This document shows positions 53,957 to 62,724 of a DNA stretch of 64,000 bases, one piece after another; the first letter of the stretch is position 1; every line of letters starts with the position of its first letter. The translations under genes and the position numbers were made by a program. Location: assembly GCF_001884185.1 (NCBI RefSeq), contig NZ_MAOE01000037.1, positions 1-64,000 of the forward strand. The letters are read 5' to 3'. The notes beneath the pieces were generated by a model. That model was not told where the DNA came from. It did not search any database and saw only the letters and a program-made list of their open reading frames with translations. The DNA is from Bacillus albus (lineage in GTDB: Bacteria > Bacillota > Bacilli > Bacillales > Bacillaceae_G).

Positions 53957-54502
53957 ATGGAAAATATAGATATTGGTAAAAAGATTGAAAAACAAAGAAA
54001 AGAAAAAGGTTTAACGAGTAAAGACTTAGCAAAGATGGCTGATATTACACCATCTATGTTAAGTCAAATTGAGCGCGGGTCTGCTAATCCTTCTATTCAA
54101 ACATTAAAAGTACTCGCTAAAGCGTTAGAAGTTCCAACATTTAGCTTTTTACTTGAAGATACAAATACAAACAATTTAATTGTACGTTCTCATAAACGAA
54201 AAAAAATGATTATCGATAATTTATCATATGAATTGTTATCACCTGATTTCACAGGAAATTTAGCAACAGCAATTATGACTGTTCCGCCAAATACAGCTTC
54301 ATCAGAAAATGTACTAGAACATAAAGGGGAAGAATTGGCATTTGTATTAGACGGAACAATTACATTGTATTTAAACGAAGAGGAGTACACTTTAGAAAAG
54401 GGTGATAGCGTAAAAATACCCGCTTATTTAAAACATAAATGGGTAAATCAGTTCGAGAAAAATGCGATTGTTTTATTTTCTGTTACTCCGCCGATTTTTT
54501 AA
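53957..54502 (+). CDS. XRE-family regulator with cupin sensor domain
   Basis: 181 residues. HTH_3 domain at residues 8-62 (IEKQRKEKGLTSKDLAKMAD, then MLSQIERGSANPSIQTLKVL) and a cupin at about residues 105-178 (EHKGEELAFVLDGTITLYLN). This class includes PuuR- and SutR-like regulators sensing small metabolites. As the divergent neighbour of dsdA it probably controls it in response to D-serine or a related compound. Confidence 0.85.
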   Translation: MENIDIGKKIEKQRKEKGLTSKDLAKMADITPSMLSQIERGSANPSIQTLKVLAKALEVPTFSFLLEDTNTNNLIVRSHKRKKMIIDNLSYELLSPDFTGNLATAIMTVPPNTASSENVLEHKGEELAFVLDGTITLYLNEEEYTLEKGDSVKIPAYLKHKWVNQFEKNAIVLFSVTPPIF

Positions 54503-54511
54503 TATAAAATA

Positions 54512-54556
54512 AAAAAGATAGCCACGTATGGACATACTCCATATATGGCTATCTTT
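54512..54556. terminator. Bidirectional terminator
   Basis: An AAAAAGATAGCCA / TGGCTATCTTTTT stem lies between the regulator gene and the Lgt-like gene. Confidence 0.8.
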
Positions 54557-55237
54557 TTACTTTTTCGGCACCAACAAAATTCCTAAACTAATAATAAAGA
54601 AGCTCATTATTTGCTGTACTGATAAACCAAATAGAACCGAATGTTGTTCACTAATAAGCGAAATAATAATATGAGCAACACCCTCAACTATTAGAAAAAC
54701 ACTTATGTTCTTTCCATTTCCAAGCCTTTCATTTTTCAACCATAACAAGCCCAATATACAAAGGGACAGGATGATCTCATATACAAAAATGGGGTGATAT
54801 AAAAATTTAGATTCATATATTTTCACACCCCAAGGCAATGTCGTTTGTACACCTATTTGGTGGTGGAATAGAAAATAGAAAATAATACTCATACATAGTC
54901 CAATAGGCAAGACATCAAGTAAAATGGGAAGTGAAAATTGCTCCTTTTTACTTTTCCAAACAATATATGCACTCGCAATTACACAGCCTGCTATCATATG
55001 CTTCATACTTCCTATAGCTAATAATGCCTGTAATGGCGACCTAAAAGCCCATACTGGATTTAAAAATGCCGGTGCAAATTTCCATACAAATACGATGATT
55101 AGAAATGCATTTGTTACTGCATCCATCATTTTTTCATATGGTACACTTTCGTTCTTCATCTTTCGTTTCATCAACATAAACCCAAATAGACTTCCAATTA
55201 TAAGAGATACGGGTTGTAACCTTACGATCCACTCCAT
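54557..55237 (-). CDS. Prolipoprotein diacylglyceryl transferase-like membrane protein
   Basis: A 226-residue, roughly seven-helix protein. The segment LYHPIFVYEIILSL and overall layout recall Lgt, which attaches diacylglycerol to lipoprotein cysteines. The Lgt signature with its Arg-Gly-Asn-Asn-Glu residues is not visible, so enzymatic activity is doubtful. It ends the CcdA-TlpA transcript, 18 bases after tlpA. It may be a structural relative that handles a membrane redox partner. Confidence 0.55.
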   Translation of the reverse strand: MEWIVRLQPVSLIIGSLFGFMLMKRKMKNESVPYEKMMDAVTNAFLIIVFVWKFAPAFLNPVWAFRSPLQALLAIGSMKHMIAGCVIASAYIVWKSKKEQFSLPILLDVLPIGLCMSIIFYFLFHHQIGVQTTLPWGVKIYESKFLYHPIFVYEIILSLCILGLLWLKNERLGNGKNISVFLIVEGVAHIIISLISEQHSVLFGLSVQQIMSFFIISLGILLVPKK

Positions 55238-55255
55238 TAATACAAAATCCCCTCT

Positions 55256-55810
55256 TTAACTCTCAATTAATTTCTTAAATTTCTCTTCTAATTGATCTGG
55301 AGGTAATACGCCTCGTACTTGCTCTACTATAATTCCATCTTTATTAACAAAAAATGTCGTTGGTAACGAGAATACTTTATAATCTAATCCAGCTACTCCG
55401 TCCATATCTAGTAAAACCGGAAACTCAAATCCATAGCGATCCGCAAATGCACCTGCTTCTTGTACTGGGTCACTTACAGTTGCATTCACCGCAAAAATTT
55501 CAACGTCCTTTTTATATTTATCATACATACGAACTAAATCAGGTGCCTCCATTTCACATGGACCACACCATGATGCCCAAAAATTAATAAGATACGGTTT
55601 TCCTTTTGCATCATTTAACGAATGTAGCTTACCGTCTAATCCTTTTAACGTTATGTTTGGTGCTTTAAATCCTACTTGTGGTAATACTTCTGTTTCTTGT
55701 AACTCCGCTTGTTTTGCTTTTCTTTCTTTTTCTTCTTTTTTTGTATTAGAAAAGTTCACTCCAGCCCAAATTAGTGCCCCGGCCAGTATAATCGCAATTA
55801 GTTTCTTCAC
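55256..55810 (-). CDS. TlpA/ResA-type membrane-anchored thiol-disulfide oxidoreductase
   Basis: A 184-residue protein: N-terminal membrane anchor (residues 3-20), then a thioredoxin fold with active site W-C82-G-P-C85 (NFWASWCGPCEMEAPDL) and cis-proline segment FSLPTTFFVNKDG. Such proteins reduce or form disulfides outside the membrane, often powered by CcdA. The adjacent ccdA gene (18 bases upstream) supports this. Confidence 0.9.
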   Translation of the reverse strand: MKKLIAIILAGALIWAGVNFSNTKKEEKERKAKQAELQETEVLPQVGFKAPNITLKGLDGKLHSLNDAKGKPYLINFWASWCGPCEMEAPDLVRMYDKYKKDVEIFAVNATVSDPVQEAGAFADRYGFEFPVLLDMDGVAGLDYKVFSLPTTFFVNKDGIIVEQVRGVLPPDQLEEKFKKLIES

Positions 55811-55828
55811 TTTTTTTCCTCCCCATTA

Positions 55829-56542
55829 TTAAAAGCCTGTAAATCCACCAAACAGACGAATAAAGAATGCTGTAATTTTTGTCATTTGATTTGTATACAA
55901 TAAAACACCTGTTATAATCATCATTCCGCCGCCAATTTTCATCATGACATTGGCATATGTAACAATCCACTTTACCTTTCCAATAAAGAATGCCATCACG
56001 AAAAACGGAACCGCGAACCCAAGAGTATATGCGGTAATATAAAGTAGTGCGCCTTCAGGATTCGTCGCACCAAGCATGAGTACAGCTGAGAATATCGGCC
56101 CAACACATGGTGTCCACCCTGCTGCATATGTCATACCGACTATAATAGAGCGAATATACCCAGTCGATTTACTTCTATACTGCACTTTTTTCTCTGCCAT
56201 GAGCCACTTAGGTTGAAACAAGCCTGTCATAAACAATCCCATCAAAATAATAAAAATCCCACCAATTTGTTGAATCAATTTTTGGTTAGATGAAAATGTT
56301 ATTCCAATCCAGCTTACCGATAACCCTAACGCATAAAATATAACCGAAAATCCAATCACAAAAAATACGGTATGCATAATCGCTGATTTTTGCATCATTC
56401 CACGATTTTCTTTTAAATCTTGAATAGACACACCTGTAATATATGATAAATAAGATGGATATAGCGGTAAAGAACATGGTGATATAAATGACAACACCCC
56501 TGCTCCGGCTACAAGCCAAATCGTTAAATCTGCTGCATTCAT
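55829..56542 (-). CDS. CcdA-family thiol-disulfide electron carrier
   Basis: A 237-residue six-helix protein. The first redox segment is GVLSFISPCSLPLYPSYLSY and the second GMTYAAGWTPCVGPIFSAVL, each with the conserved cysteine beside proline. CcdA carries electrons from cytosolic thioredoxin across the membrane to TlpA/ResA-type proteins. A BlaI-type palindrome lies just upstream (56557-56577). Confidence 0.92.
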   Translation of the reverse strand: MNAADLTIWLVAGAGVLSFISPCSLPLYPSYLSYITGVSIQDLKENRGMMQKSAIMHTVFFVIGFSVIFYALGLSVSWIGITFSSNQKLIQQIGGIFIILMGLFMTGLFQPKWLMAEKKVQYRSKSTGYIRSIIVGMTYAAGWTPCVGPIFSAVLMLGATNPEGALLYITAYTLGFAVPFFVMAFFIGKVKWIVTYANVMMKIGGGMMIITGVLLYTNQMTKITAFFIRLFGGFTGF

Positions 56543-56556
56543 TTTATTCCCCCTAA

Positions 56557-56577
56557 AACACTACATTGAGTAGTGTT
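56557..56577. promoter_or_regulatory. BlaI/MecI-type operator ahead of ccdA
   Basis: A perfect AACACTAC - 5 bases - GTAGTGTT, 15 bases before the ccdA start. The half-site CACTAC matches the operator ahead of blaI at 57842-57860 and the TACTACA-type boxes of BlaI/MecI. Confidence 0.75.
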
Positions 56578-56595
56578 GATTCGTAAAAAAAGAGG

Positions 56596-57408
56596 CTATA
56601 TGCACTCTCCGACAATAAGTACAACCGACATACAGAATAGACCTAATGTTATATATACCGAATTCGTATGTAACGGAATCGTAAGCTTAACAATTTTTTC
56701 ATGTAACACTTGCTCGATTCGTAAATTTATTGCTGTTTTTGCAAATGAAGCTGTAACACATCGATTTTCCATCGTCTTTATTTTAATTAATTTTAATAAT
56801 GCACTGCCTAACTCGAATTTAGATTCCATTTTTCGCATTGCATACTTATCGGCAGCTAACTCCTGATACACATGATAACGCTGCAATAGCCCTTTTAATA
56901 TCGGGATGTATATCATTCCTTCTGCTAATAACGTAAAACAAAATAATTTTAATGGATCTCGATTCGTTTGATGATATTCTTCATGAAAAATAATCGCATC
57001 CATTTCTTCATCTGAAAATGTTTGAAGCATCCCTTCTGACATGACAACTTTCGGACGAAATAACCCAATTGTAAATGCCGCAACTTCCTCGGTCGGCAAT
57101 ATATATATTTGCTTTCCTTTTCGATTAAAAGGGATAAGTACTTTTTGTAACTTTTTACTATAGAAAAATTGTCGCCAAATTCTTTTGCACACGATGAATA
57201 CAGTAAGTAGTAAAAATCCAGTAATTATAATACGAATGAGCGATAATTCCTTCATATGTTGTTCTAACTGGAACAAGCAAAAATTCGAAAGAAAGAACGC
57301 CTTATTTTGAAACAGAAATGGATATGTAACATAATACACTAACATACTGAAAAAGAGGGTACTAACAATAACTGCTAACAGTACGATTTTACGCATTTGC
57401 CATTTCAT
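56596..57408 (-). CDS. M56-family membrane metalloprotease (BlaR1/MecR1-like, short)
   Basis: A 270-residue protein with helices near residues 7-30, 58-75 and others. A zinc protease motif H142-E143-x2-H146 (FHEEYHQTNRD) and EGMLQTFSDEEMDAII upstream match M56 peptidases. At 270 residues it lacks the external penicillin-sensor domain of BlaR1/MecR1 (about 600 residues), so its signal differs. It begins one base after the blaI-like stop codon and probably cleaves or inactivates that repressor. Confidence 0.85.
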   Translation of the reverse strand: MKWQMRKIVLLAVIVSTLFFSMLVYYVTYPFLFQNKAFFLSNFCLFQLEQHMKELSLIRIIITGFLLLTVFIVCKRIWRQFFYSKKLQKVLIPFNRKGKQIYILPTEEVAAFTIGLFRPKVVMSEGMLQTFSDEEMDAIIFHEEYHQTNRDPLKLFCFTLLAEGMIYIPILKGLLQRYHVYQELAADKYAMRKMESKFELGSALLKLIKIKTMENRCVTASFAKTAINLRIEQVLHEKIVKLTIPLHTNSVYITLGLFCMSVVLIVGECI

Positions 57409-57409
57409 T

Positions 57410-57826
57410 TTATTGATCCTCTTTTTTCAACTGACTCAATTTATCTTCTAATTTTTTTATTAAAATCGAATCGGCCTGTTCTAACTCATCTAGCATATGA
57501 TTTACAACTAAATCTCCAAACTCCCCCATCAACTCCTGTGTCATTTTCTTCGTTTGATTGGATAAGAATTCTTCTTTTGTTTGTACAGCACGATATATGC
57601 CACTTCTTTTCACAGTCTGTTTTTCTAAGTGTAATTTCTCCACTAACCTGTTCATAACTGTCATAACAGTATTAAAATTCACAGGTGATTCTTCACTTAA
57701 TTTCTGCTGCACTTCTTTAATCGTAATACCCTCGGTAGACCAAACAATCTCCATAATTTTCGCTTCAAGTGGTCCAAAAAAGTGATTTAACCCTTGCTCA
57801 TTTAACTTATAGTTTTGAGTAAACAT
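57410..57826 (-). CDS. BlaI/MecI/CopY-family transcriptional repressor
   Basis: A 138-residue winged-helix repressor: FFGPLEAKIMEIVWSTEGIT opens the HTH and VNFNTVMTVMNRLVEK is the recognition part; residues 90-138 form a helical dimerisation region. It should bind the CACTAC palindromes ahead of itself and of ccdA. Paired M56 protease genes relieve such repressors by cleavage. ATG 57826 follows AGGAGA. Confidence 0.9.
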   Translation of the reverse strand: MFTQNYKLNEQGLNHFFGPLEAKIMEIVWSTEGITIKEVQQKLSEESPVNFNTVMTVMNRLVEKLHLEKQTVKRSGIYRAVQTKEEFLSNQTKKMTQELMGEFGDLVVNHMLDELEQADSILIKKLEDKLSQLKKEDQ

Positions 57827-57841
57827 AGTATGTCTCCTTTC

Positions 57842-57860
57842 ACACTACGAATTGTAGTAT
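57842..57860. promoter_or_regulatory. BlaI/MecI-type operator ahead of the repressor gene
   Basis: CACTAC - GAATT - GTAGTA, with five-base arms ACTAC/GTAGT perfect, 16 bases upstream of the repressor start. Same half-site and spacing as 56557-56577. Confidence 0.7.
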
Positions 57861-57919
57861 AAATTAAAGGAAAGGTCAAACGCGAATGATATACACTAAA
57901 ATTCACTACTCCATTCCAA

Positions 57920-58327
57920 TCATTGTAAACCTAACTTCTCTCCAAATGTCTCAAAGAGATACTGCTCTAATATTTGTACACTAAACTTCTCATTACGCCC
58001 AAGTGCAAACAATTCCCGATCTTTCGCTACGATAGTATCTAACGGGATAACGACATTATCTACTATTTTTGTAATTTCAATGATGTTACTTTTTACATTT
58101 ACCTCTGTTTTAAATTCAATGTTTTCTAATACGATATGCGAGCGTCTTCCTGATGCAAAAAAAGTAAAGTTAGGATTTTTATAAATACCAATTTCACTCT
58201 CTAGCGGATATAAATACTGAAAAATGATATCTCTATGTCCATCTTTTATTATTTTTTCATCCTTCTCATCATCCAAGTACTCTTTCACCTTCGTTGTAAA
58301 TTCGAATCGAAAATCCACTTTTTTCAC
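57920..58327 (-). CDS. Hypothetical cytosolic protein
   Basis: A 135-residue protein, MKKVDFRFEFTTKVKEYLDD, with mostly beta/alpha character and no membrane segment. It contains SGRRSHIVLENIEFKTEVNV in the middle. I do not recognise the family. It is transcribed towards the blaI-like gene but separated by 93 bases with an operator, so likely independent. Codon usage looks native. Confidence 0.65.
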   Translation of the reverse strand: MKKVDFRFEFTTKVKEYLDDEKDEKIIKDGHRDIIFQYLYPLESEIGIYKNPNFTFFASGRRSHIVLENIEFKTEVNVKSNIIEITKIVDNVVIPLDTIVAKDRELFALGRNEKFSVQILEQYLFETFGEKLGLQ

Positions 58328-58329
58328 GC

Positions 58330-58550
58330 TCCCTCTTTGTATTTTTATATTAAATAAATATATTGAAATAATTTTACCATATTGTAATACAAGTTCCTAT
58401 TAAAAGTAAAAACTCATTTGTAAAAACTCTATTATTTCCGATTCCTTTTAAAGGATAAACACTCATTCCATATGAATACATGCTTCTTTATATCCATTTA
58501 AACATATTGTTTCCATATTTTGAAACAATAGTATGAAGTATTATATATTG
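58330..58550. other. AT-rich intergenic region
   Basis: No gene seen. A perfect 9-bp inverted repeat TATTGTTTC - 8 bases - GAAACAATA (58505-58530) lies next to the bcr1-like repeat. Confidence 0.45.
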
Positions 58551-58700
58551 ATAAAGTGAAACTTTAATCAGTAGGAGTTTTGTTCATCCCCACTGATTAT
58601 TAGCCTCAACAATCGGGCTTTTACGGGCAGTTGATCCCCCACCTAATTTCTATGCATTTTCTGAGTTTTATGGTGGGGGCTTATTTCTCGTAATTTCGGG
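58550..58700 (+). repeat. bcr1-like B. cereus-group repeat, copy 2
   Basis: Shares ordered blocks with 8019-8174 (GATAAAGT-AAACTTTAATCAG, CCCCACTGATTAT-AGCC, CAATCGG-CTTTTA-GGGCAG, CCCCCACCTAA). It has small deletions and its end diverges (lacks the CCCATTAA-GCGGGAT end of copy 1), so it looks decayed. Confidence 0.7.
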
Positions 58701-58860
58701 GGAAATTGTTTCTAATTCATTTCTCAATGTAACCAGCCTTTTCTTTACTATTCCGATATATTTAAACTATATTTTCTACTTAATCATTACATCACAGAAG
58801 GAATGTAACTCTCTTCTATCGAATTTTTATATAACGAAAATGATTAGGTGGTGCTTTACT

Positions 58861-59559
58861 ATGAAATTAGCTGTCATTGGTGGCGGTGATTTACAAGATT
58901 CAAATCACTCGCCTATTAATGAGCGACTTATAGAATTAACAAATAAACTGTATCCAAAAGTATTATTCATTCCTACAGCTAGTCATGATGATGAAAGCTA
59001 TATAAAAAATTTTTTAGACACGTTCGAAAAACAGTTACACTGTGAAGTACAAATTTTACGTACTATAGCCGATACACATTCTAAATATGAAATAGACGAA
59101 ATGATTCAATCAGCTGATTTGATTTACCTCGGTGGCGGGAACTATATTCACATGCTTACACAATGGAAAGAACATAAACTAGATGAAAAATTATTATGTG
59201 CTTTGCAACAAGGAACGCTCATTGCAGGCAATAGCGCTGGTGCTATGTGCTGGTTCACATCTAGCATTCGATCAGATTATGAAGGCTCTGGTTATATAGA
59301 GAGCAACGGCTGGGGAATTGTGAACAAAAGGTTTTGTCCACATTATAATCAATTAAATAGAATGAACGCCTTCCATTCCTTTTTACAAAATCATCAAGGT
59401 AATATAGAAGGCATTGCACTAGAGGATAATTGCGCTCTATATATTACAGAAGAATCTTTTGAAATTATCGGTGAACCTGAAAAAGCGTGGGAGTTTTATA
59501 TGAGTGATAACAAACTCATTAGACAACATTTTGATATCACTTTAAAAAGCTATTTATAA
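58861..59559 (+). CDS. Peptidase E (S51-family dipeptidase)
   Basis: 232 residues from ATG 58861 (AGGTGG upstream); a start at 58840 is less likely. Nucleophile S125 lies in GNSAGA; LIYLGGGNYIHML and the C-terminal GIALEDNCALYI are typical of S51 peptidases, which release N-terminal aspartate from dipeptides (cyanophycinase relatives). It has its own terminator. It stands alone downstream of the bcr1-like repeat. Confidence 0.88.
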   Translation: MKLAVIGGGDLQDSNHSPINERLIELTNKLYPKVLFIPTASHDDESYIKNFLDTFEKQLHCEVQILRTIADTHSKYEIDEMIQSADLIYLGGGNYIHMLTQWKEHKLDEKLLCALQQGTLIAGNSAGAMCWFTSSIRSDYEGSGYIESNGWGIVNKRFCPHYNQLNRMNAFHSFLQNHQGNIEGIALEDNCALYITEESFEIIGEPEKAWEFYMSDNKLIRQHFDITLKSYL

Positions 59560-59569
59560 ACTTACACTT

Positions 59570-59608
59570 ACAAAAAATGTCCCTAAGTATAATAACTTAG
59601 GGACATTT
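59570..59608. terminator. Bidirectional terminator
   Basis: An AATGTCCCTAAGT / ACTTAGGGACATT stem lies between peptidase E and MATE genes. Confidence 0.8.
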
Positions 59609-59615
59609 GCATGAT

Positions 59616-61025
59616 TTAACTCACTAATCGTGTAATTCGTTTCTTCTGCCATGAAAGCTTATAATATGCATACTGTAAGATTAAGCTGACAATAAATGCT
59701 GCTGGGTATCCAATCCATATCCCTTCTATACCAAGACTTGTATGGTAAGAAAGATAATATGCTACAGGTACTTCAACAAGCCAAATTGATACGACGCCAA
59801 TAACAGTTGGCCATAATACTGTACCGCTTGCTCGCATTGTCGCACTAATAATTTGCGCATGACCGAAAATTAAATAACTCCATAACGTAATCATAACGAG
59901 GCTGTGAGCAATTTCAATAGTAGTTTGACTGGTTAAAAATAGTGCTAGAATGTCTCTTGAGAATAAGTAAATAAGAGAGATTAGCACACCACCGATGACG
60001 TAGTTCATAATAATTCCGGCCTTCACAACTTTCTGCAGTCGATCGAATTGATTTGCACCAATTGATTGCGCTGCAAAAATAGAAACTGTAATACCAAGGC
60101 TAACGGCTGGCATTTGTACATAACTTGCAACTTGGTTCACGACGCCATATGCTGCTGTTGCATCCGAACCGTAACGGTTTACAAACGCGATTACCGCAAT
60201 TTCAGATAATGAAACTAATATCATATTAATACTCGCTGGAATTCCGAGTCGTAGCAATAGCTTTAATAACTCCCCATCCATGCGAAGATATTTTCTTACC
60301 GCACTATCTAATTGTAGCGGGTGATTTTTCTTCTTTAAATACACTAACATGACAATAAACGTAATAACTGTAGATATAACAGAAGCATAGGCTGCTCCAT
60401 ACACATCTAATTTCGGAGCTCCTAACCATCCAAAAATAAGAATCGGTAATAAGATCATATTTAGCGCTGTACTTACAATTAAAAAGTAAAATGGCGTTTT
60501 AGAATCTCCTGTACCTCTCATAAATGTTGTATATGCGAAATATAAAAATAAGATTGGCATCGATATAAATAGAATACGCGCATAATGAACACTTATATCA
60601 ATAATATTTTCTGGCGTTCCCATAAGGCGCATAATATCCATCGCAAAAATACTACCTATTATCGCCAACACAACTCCAATAATAAAGGTAAATGTCAGTG
60701 TCGTACCAACGATTGCTTTTAAACGATCTTCGTTTTTAGCTCCAAACGCCTGACCAATTAAAATCGAACTACCTGAACCAATACCAATTACAAATGAAAC
60801 GAGTAAGAAAAATAGCGGGAAGAATGCTGATATGGCTGCTAAATCATTCACTCCAAGCCATCTTCCTACTACTACCATACCGAATAATTGCCCGATTGAT
60901 TGTAGTACATTACTTAATAGTAACGGTACTAAAAACATGGACATTGATTTCCAAATCGGTTTACTCTCACTTTCTAGCTTTTGTGACTCCGCACCTTCTT
61001 TATTGTTATCTGTAGGTGGTTTCAA
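59616..61025 (-). CDS. MATE-family efflux transporter
   Basis: A 469-residue, 12-helix protein in two MatE halves (LLLSNVLQSIGQLFGMVVVG near residue 35; LLRLGIPASINMILVSLSEI near residue 255). IGIGSGSSILIGQAFGA is the typical helix 2 region. MATE proteins expel cationic drugs using sodium or protons. N-terminal KPPTDNNKEGAESQKLE is a non-conserved tail. Monocistronic; no leader structure seen. Confidence 0.9.
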   Translation of the reverse strand: MKPPTDNNKEGAESQKLESESKPIWKSMSMFLVPLLLSNVLQSIGQLFGMVVVGRWLGVNDLAAISAFFPLFFLLVSFVIGIGSGSSILIGQAFGAKNEDRLKAIVGTTLTFTFIIGVVLAIIGSIFAMDIMRLMGTPENIIDISVHYARILFISMPILFLYFAYTTFMRGTGDSKTPFYFLIVSTALNMILLPILIFGWLGAPKLDVYGAAYASVISTVITFIVMLVYLKKKNHPLQLDSAVRKYLRMDGELLKLLLRLGIPASINMILVSLSEIAVIAFVNRYGSDATAAYGVVNQVASYVQMPAVSLGITVSIFAAQSIGANQFDRLQKVVKAGIIMNYVIGGVLISLIYLFSRDILALFLTSQTTIEIAHSLVMITLWSYLIFGHAQIISATMRASGTVLWPTVIGVVSIWLVEVPVAYYLSYHTSLGIEGIWIGYPAAFIVSLILQYAYYKLSWQKKRITRLVS

Positions 61026-61123
61026 ATTTCATTTCTCCTTTTATTAAAAATCTGTTTTCAACTTCTATCTCTTTGTATAGTTGTTATAATAATGTGCTTC
61101 TATTCACTTTCTTTTCCATATGA

Positions 61124-61888
61124 TTATAACTTCACCCAATATTGGCTTCCATCAGCTGTTCTATCTAAAAATCCATATTCGATTAAATATCTTCTTAAAG
61201 TTACAAAATCTGGGTAAACACTTTCTATGATTGTATTTACTTCTTTTTCAGTGTACTTTTTATTACTATCAAACTTCGTCACTAAATGGCGTAATATAAT
61301 TAATTTACGCTTTTGCTTTTTCGGAAATTTAGAAAGTGGTCCATCTAATCCTTCTGTAAAATGTGCTTTTAATACTTCATCATTTTCTTCTTCCGTAATA
61401 TTGTAGCGATCATCTACCATCGTTGCGGTTCTATGAATCGGTACAAATTTCGTTTGTACTTTTGCTTTTTCTTCTGAAAGTTCCATTAACGCTAAAAACA
61501 CTTTTGCTTGTTTCATTTTCTCTCGAAGTGTAAATCGATGATTTCGAATGGTTGAAGTACTTCCGCCATCCATCTCTTTTACAATCTCTTTATCATTCAG
61601 CCCCATATGGAAAAACTGAACCATTTTCTTTTGCAAATCTGTTAAACCAGTATACTTCTTATCAAGATCTAATAAATAATCAAACATAGACGTATGTTCA
61701 TTTTGCACATGCAATTGTACAAACTTCTCTGCATCATACAAAACTTGATTATCTTGATAAATTACACCCTTAATAAACGCTTCTCCACAAGCTAAACAAA
61801 TATACTCCTCTGCTTCCGCTTCAAATACATACCCTTTCTTCAATTCCTCAACCGAAGCATCCCAAAACTTCTCTGAAATATCACTCAT
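61124..61888 (-). CDS. DUF2087 regulator with LuxR-like HTH
   Basis: 254 residues from ATG 61888 (AAAGGAG upstream; a GTG three codons earlier lies inside the ribosome binding site). An N-terminal zinc-finger-like part (C-x2-C in YICLACGEAF, then H-x5-H) is followed by a LuxR-type HTH (TDLQKKMVQFFHMGLNDKEI, then GSTSTIRNHRF) and a C-terminal DUF2087 domain (GLDGPLSKFPKKQKRKLIIL). Such proteins are regulators of unknown targets in bacilli. Confidence 0.82.
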   Translation of the reverse strand: MSDISEKFWDASVEELKKGYVFEAEAEEYICLACGEAFIKGVIYQDNQVLYDAEKFVQLHVQNEHTSMFDYLLDLDKKYTGLTDLQKKMVQFFHMGLNDKEIVKEMDGGSTSTIRNHRFTLREKMKQAKVFLALMELSEEKAKVQTKFVPIHRTATMVDDRYNITEEENDEVLKAHFTEGLDGPLSKFPKKQKRKLIILRHLVTKFDSNKKYTEKEVNTIIESVYPDFVTLRRYLIEYGFLDRTADGSQYWVKL

Positions 61889-62113
61889 ACCAAACACTCC
61901 TTTAAAATGTCTGTTTTAAAACAAACAAATTTCAATAACGTTTACTATCGCTTCATCATCTTAACACACCAAAAATAAACATTTCAACATTTCGTTTACC
62001 CATTTTACAAACTTTTATAAAAACGTCTATTAAACAATCTTTTAAAAAGACTTAAAGCAACGAAGAGCAAATGTACTTAATACATGAATTGAAGATAGGA
62101 TGTGAAACAAAAT

Positions 62114-62299
62114 ATGATTATTCTGCAAGATTCTTTGTTTACTGTTAAACAAATTACCTAAAATACTTATGCAATTAGTGAATATGGACATTGGGAGAAA
62201 GTACATTCCTTCTCACTTGTAGGCGATACTATCGCACTCCTTATCGATACTGGACTAGGTACTAAAAGAAATAAAATACGCTATTCAATATTTGAGTGA
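62114..62299 (+). pseudogene. Remnant of a metallo-beta-lactamase-fold hydrolase
   Basis: The reading frame MIILQDSLFTVKQIT - stop - NTYAISEYGHWEKVHSFSLV, then GDTIALLIDTGLG, is the N-terminal strand region of MBL-fold proteins (normally continuing to the HxHxDH motif). A TAA interrupts after codon 15, the frame ends at TGA 62297-62299 and the metal site is absent. Decayed gene. Confidence 0.7.
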
Positions 62300-62365
62300 C
62301 AACAACCTCGTTCTACAGAGAACTGGTATTCACTCATTCCAAAACTTCAGCATTCAATTTTAACT

Positions 62366-62402
62366 ACAAAAAAGGTATTTCCGTATATGGAAACACCTTT
62401 TA
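62366..62402 (-). terminator. Terminator of the small lipoprotein candidate
   Basis: AAAAGGT(A)TTTCC / GGAAACACCTTTT hairpin directly at its stop codon, followed by TTTTTTG on the minus strand. Confidence 0.65.
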
Positions 62403-62561
62403 TCCATTATATATTCTCTTTATAGCCTCGACTAAAGCCTTACTTACCTGTACAAATATATGCTTTCGATGTCCATCCTCAACAAATTTATTTGCACAAC
62501 TACCCATAACCGTCATACAACTAATTATGACTAGCGCTAACTTTCTATTCTTGTAAGTCAC
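62400..62561 (-). CDS. Small lipoprotein candidate
   Basis: A 53-residue ORF starting at GTG 62561 with AAGAGG upstream: MTYKNRKLALVIISCMTVMG then SCANKFVEDGHRKH. It has a basic start, hydrophobic core and a lipobox-like MGSC (C22), then a short charged tail. A terminator follows. The family is unknown. Confidence 0.55.
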   Translation of the reverse strand: MTYKNRKLALVIISCMTVMGSCANKFVEDGHRKHIFVQVSKALVEAIKRIYNG

Positions 62562-62724
62562 TTCATACCTCTTCACTATTACAAAACTTCTTTTGAATTT
62601 ATTCCATCAAGAAATTTTACATGAATAATAAGTCGAAGGAATATGCAATTCTGCATATTAACACGTTTTATCACGATATTATGATTTAATTTAGTTAAAG
62701 AACACGTATACCGAGGTGACTAAC

